DNA of 64,000 nucleotides from Microbacterium algeriense (GTDB lineage: Bacteria > Actinomycetota > Actinomycetes > Actinomycetales > Microbacteriaceae), in assembly GCF_008868005.1 (NCBI RefSeq), contig NZ_WAAO01000002.1, positions 124,001 through 188,000 on the forward strand, in the 5' to 3' direction. Positions within the stretch are counted from its first letter, which is position 1, and each line of letters starts with the position of its first letter. The notes under the pieces are model-generated. The model saw only the letters and a list, made by a program, of their open reading frames with translations, searched no databases and was not told where the DNA came from. The position numbers were made by a program, and so were the translations under genes. Positions 63,245 through 64,000 of this stretch are shown in pieces.

Positions 63245-64000
63245 GTGCTCGACCCCGTCGCATGGCTCGATGTCCCGCAGGAGGTGTCGACCGGCACGCT
63301 GCCCGGATGGGATCGTGTCGATGAGATCGTGCAGGAGGCGCACGCGCGCTACGTCTCAGAGCGAGGCGGCCGGGTCGCCGACTACATCCCCGTGCTGGCT
63401 GAGGTCGACCCCGAACTGTTCGGACTCGCGGTCATCGAGGTCGGCGGCGGCTTGCACGACGCGGGCGATGCCCTGCATCCGTTCTCCATCCAGTCGATCT
63501 CGAAGATGTTCGTCTACGCCCTGGCCATCCAGGAACACGGACACGAGAAGGTCAGGGACATCGTCGGTGTGAACAACACCGGGCTCGCGTTCAACTCGGT
63601 GATCGCGATGGAGCTCAACGGCGGCCATCCGATGAATCCGATGGTCAACGCCGGGGCGATCGCGACCACCGCCCTGATGCCCGGAGCGACGGCCGTCGAG
63701 CAATGGGAGCGGGTCAGGGAGGGGCTTTCCGCCTTCGCCGGCCGACCTCTGAGCCTGGATGGCGTCGTCTACGCTTCGGAGGCCGAGACCAATGACCGCA
63801 ACCGCGCTCTCGGGCGCCTGCTGCGCAGCTACGGGCGTCTCGACGGCGATCCGGATGAGATCGTCGACGTGTACACGCGGCAATGCGCGCTGAACGTCAC
63901 GGCTCACGATCTCGCGGTCATGGGAGCGACCCTCGCCGACGGGGGAGTGAACCCGGTCACGGGGGAGCGGGTGGTGTCGGCGGACGTCTGCCGCGACACC
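63245..64000 (+). CDS. glsA: Glutaminase A (3' partial)
   Basis: The first 252 residues of a serine-dependent glutaminase (beta-lactamase-like fold), glutamine to glutamate and ammonia; it runs off the window end. Catalytic Ser84 in SIQSISKMF (SXXK with Lys87), then NNTGLAFNS and NPMVNAGAIATT, and ETNDRNRAL. GTG at 63245 follows GAGGAGG. A neighbouring frame open from 63243 encodes nothing and is a shadow. Confidence 0.92.
   Translation, partial: MLDPVAWLDVPQEVSTGTLPGWDRVDEIVQEAHARYVSERGGRVADYIPVLAEVDPELFGLAVIEVGGGLHDAGDALHPFSIQSISKMFVYALAIQEHGHEKVRDIVGVNNTGLAFNSVIAMELNGGHPMNPMVNAGAIATTALMPGATAVEQWERVREGLSAFAGRPLSLDGVVYASEAETNDRNRALGRLLRSYGRLDGDPDEIVDVYTRQCALNVTAHDLAVMGATLADGGVNPVTGERVVSADVCRDT

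Overview
This 64 kb window is high-GC chromosomal DNA that looks actinobacterial, most likely Microbacteriaceae and probably Microbacterium-like. The reasons are GC-rich codon use, frequent GTG/TTG starts, TANNNT -10 elements placed 6-8 nt before start codons (leaderless mRNAs), a nadA-nadB-nadC-nadS operon headed by a Nudix-type regulator, and families such as DUF4245, DUF6264 and DUF6328. The genus is an inference from gene style, not from a marker gene. I see no rRNA, tRNA, insertion sequence, integrase, CRISPR array or phage genes. Most of the window is ordinary core genome with tight operons.

Layout. (1) 1-8640: a catabolic cluster for a C3/C4 sugar or sugar acid. It holds a DhaK-DhaL kinase (cut by the window start), an RpiB-type isomerase, a TIM-like isomerase, a GntR/FCD regulator, a xylose-isomerase-like TIM barrel protein, a PdxA2-type dehydrogenase and a complete tripartite tricarboxylate-type (TctCBA) importer. 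(2) 8704-12975, minus: xseA, then xseB, a DUF4245 protein, beta-carbonic anhydrase and fumC as a chain of overlapping genes. (3) 13040-18437: ispH, an IclR regulator, a small membrane protein, and the gluconeogenic pair fba and glpX. (4) 18478-31184: many single genes, including rmuC, a DnaQ-like exonuclease, a methyltransferase, ychF, two orphan immunity-like proteins, an ABC-F ATPase coupled to an AAC(2')-like acetyltransferase, a nucleophile-less alpha/beta hydrolase, a LysR-type DNA-binding domain with a basic tail, a cysteine-less HesB-like protein and Dps. (5) 31216-36689: an MFS exporter divergent from an ABC exporter, an SDR and a glycosyltransferase. (6) 36712-42280, minus: ndnR-nadABC-nadS for de novo NAD synthesis. 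(7) 42552-58168: two complete family-5 (peptide-type) ABC importers flanking the glycine cleavage genes gcvTHP, which are preceded by a tandem glycine riboswitch. (8) 58171-64000: small membrane and secreted proteins, a CPBP-family protein, typA, a secreted transglycosylase-like protein and a glutaminase cut by the window end.

How it works together. In the first cluster, PdxA2-type chemistry would give DHAP, the kinase would phosphorylate dihydroxyacetone or erythrulose, and the two isomerases would pass erythrulose phosphates to erythrose 4-phosphate. The NAD operon carries its own cysteine desulfurase for the NadA iron-sulfur cluster. Peptide and amino-acid uptake, glycine cleavage and glutaminase suggest use of amino acids. 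The only gene-free stretch longer than 300 bases is 47963-48294, and it is mostly the glycine riboswitch.
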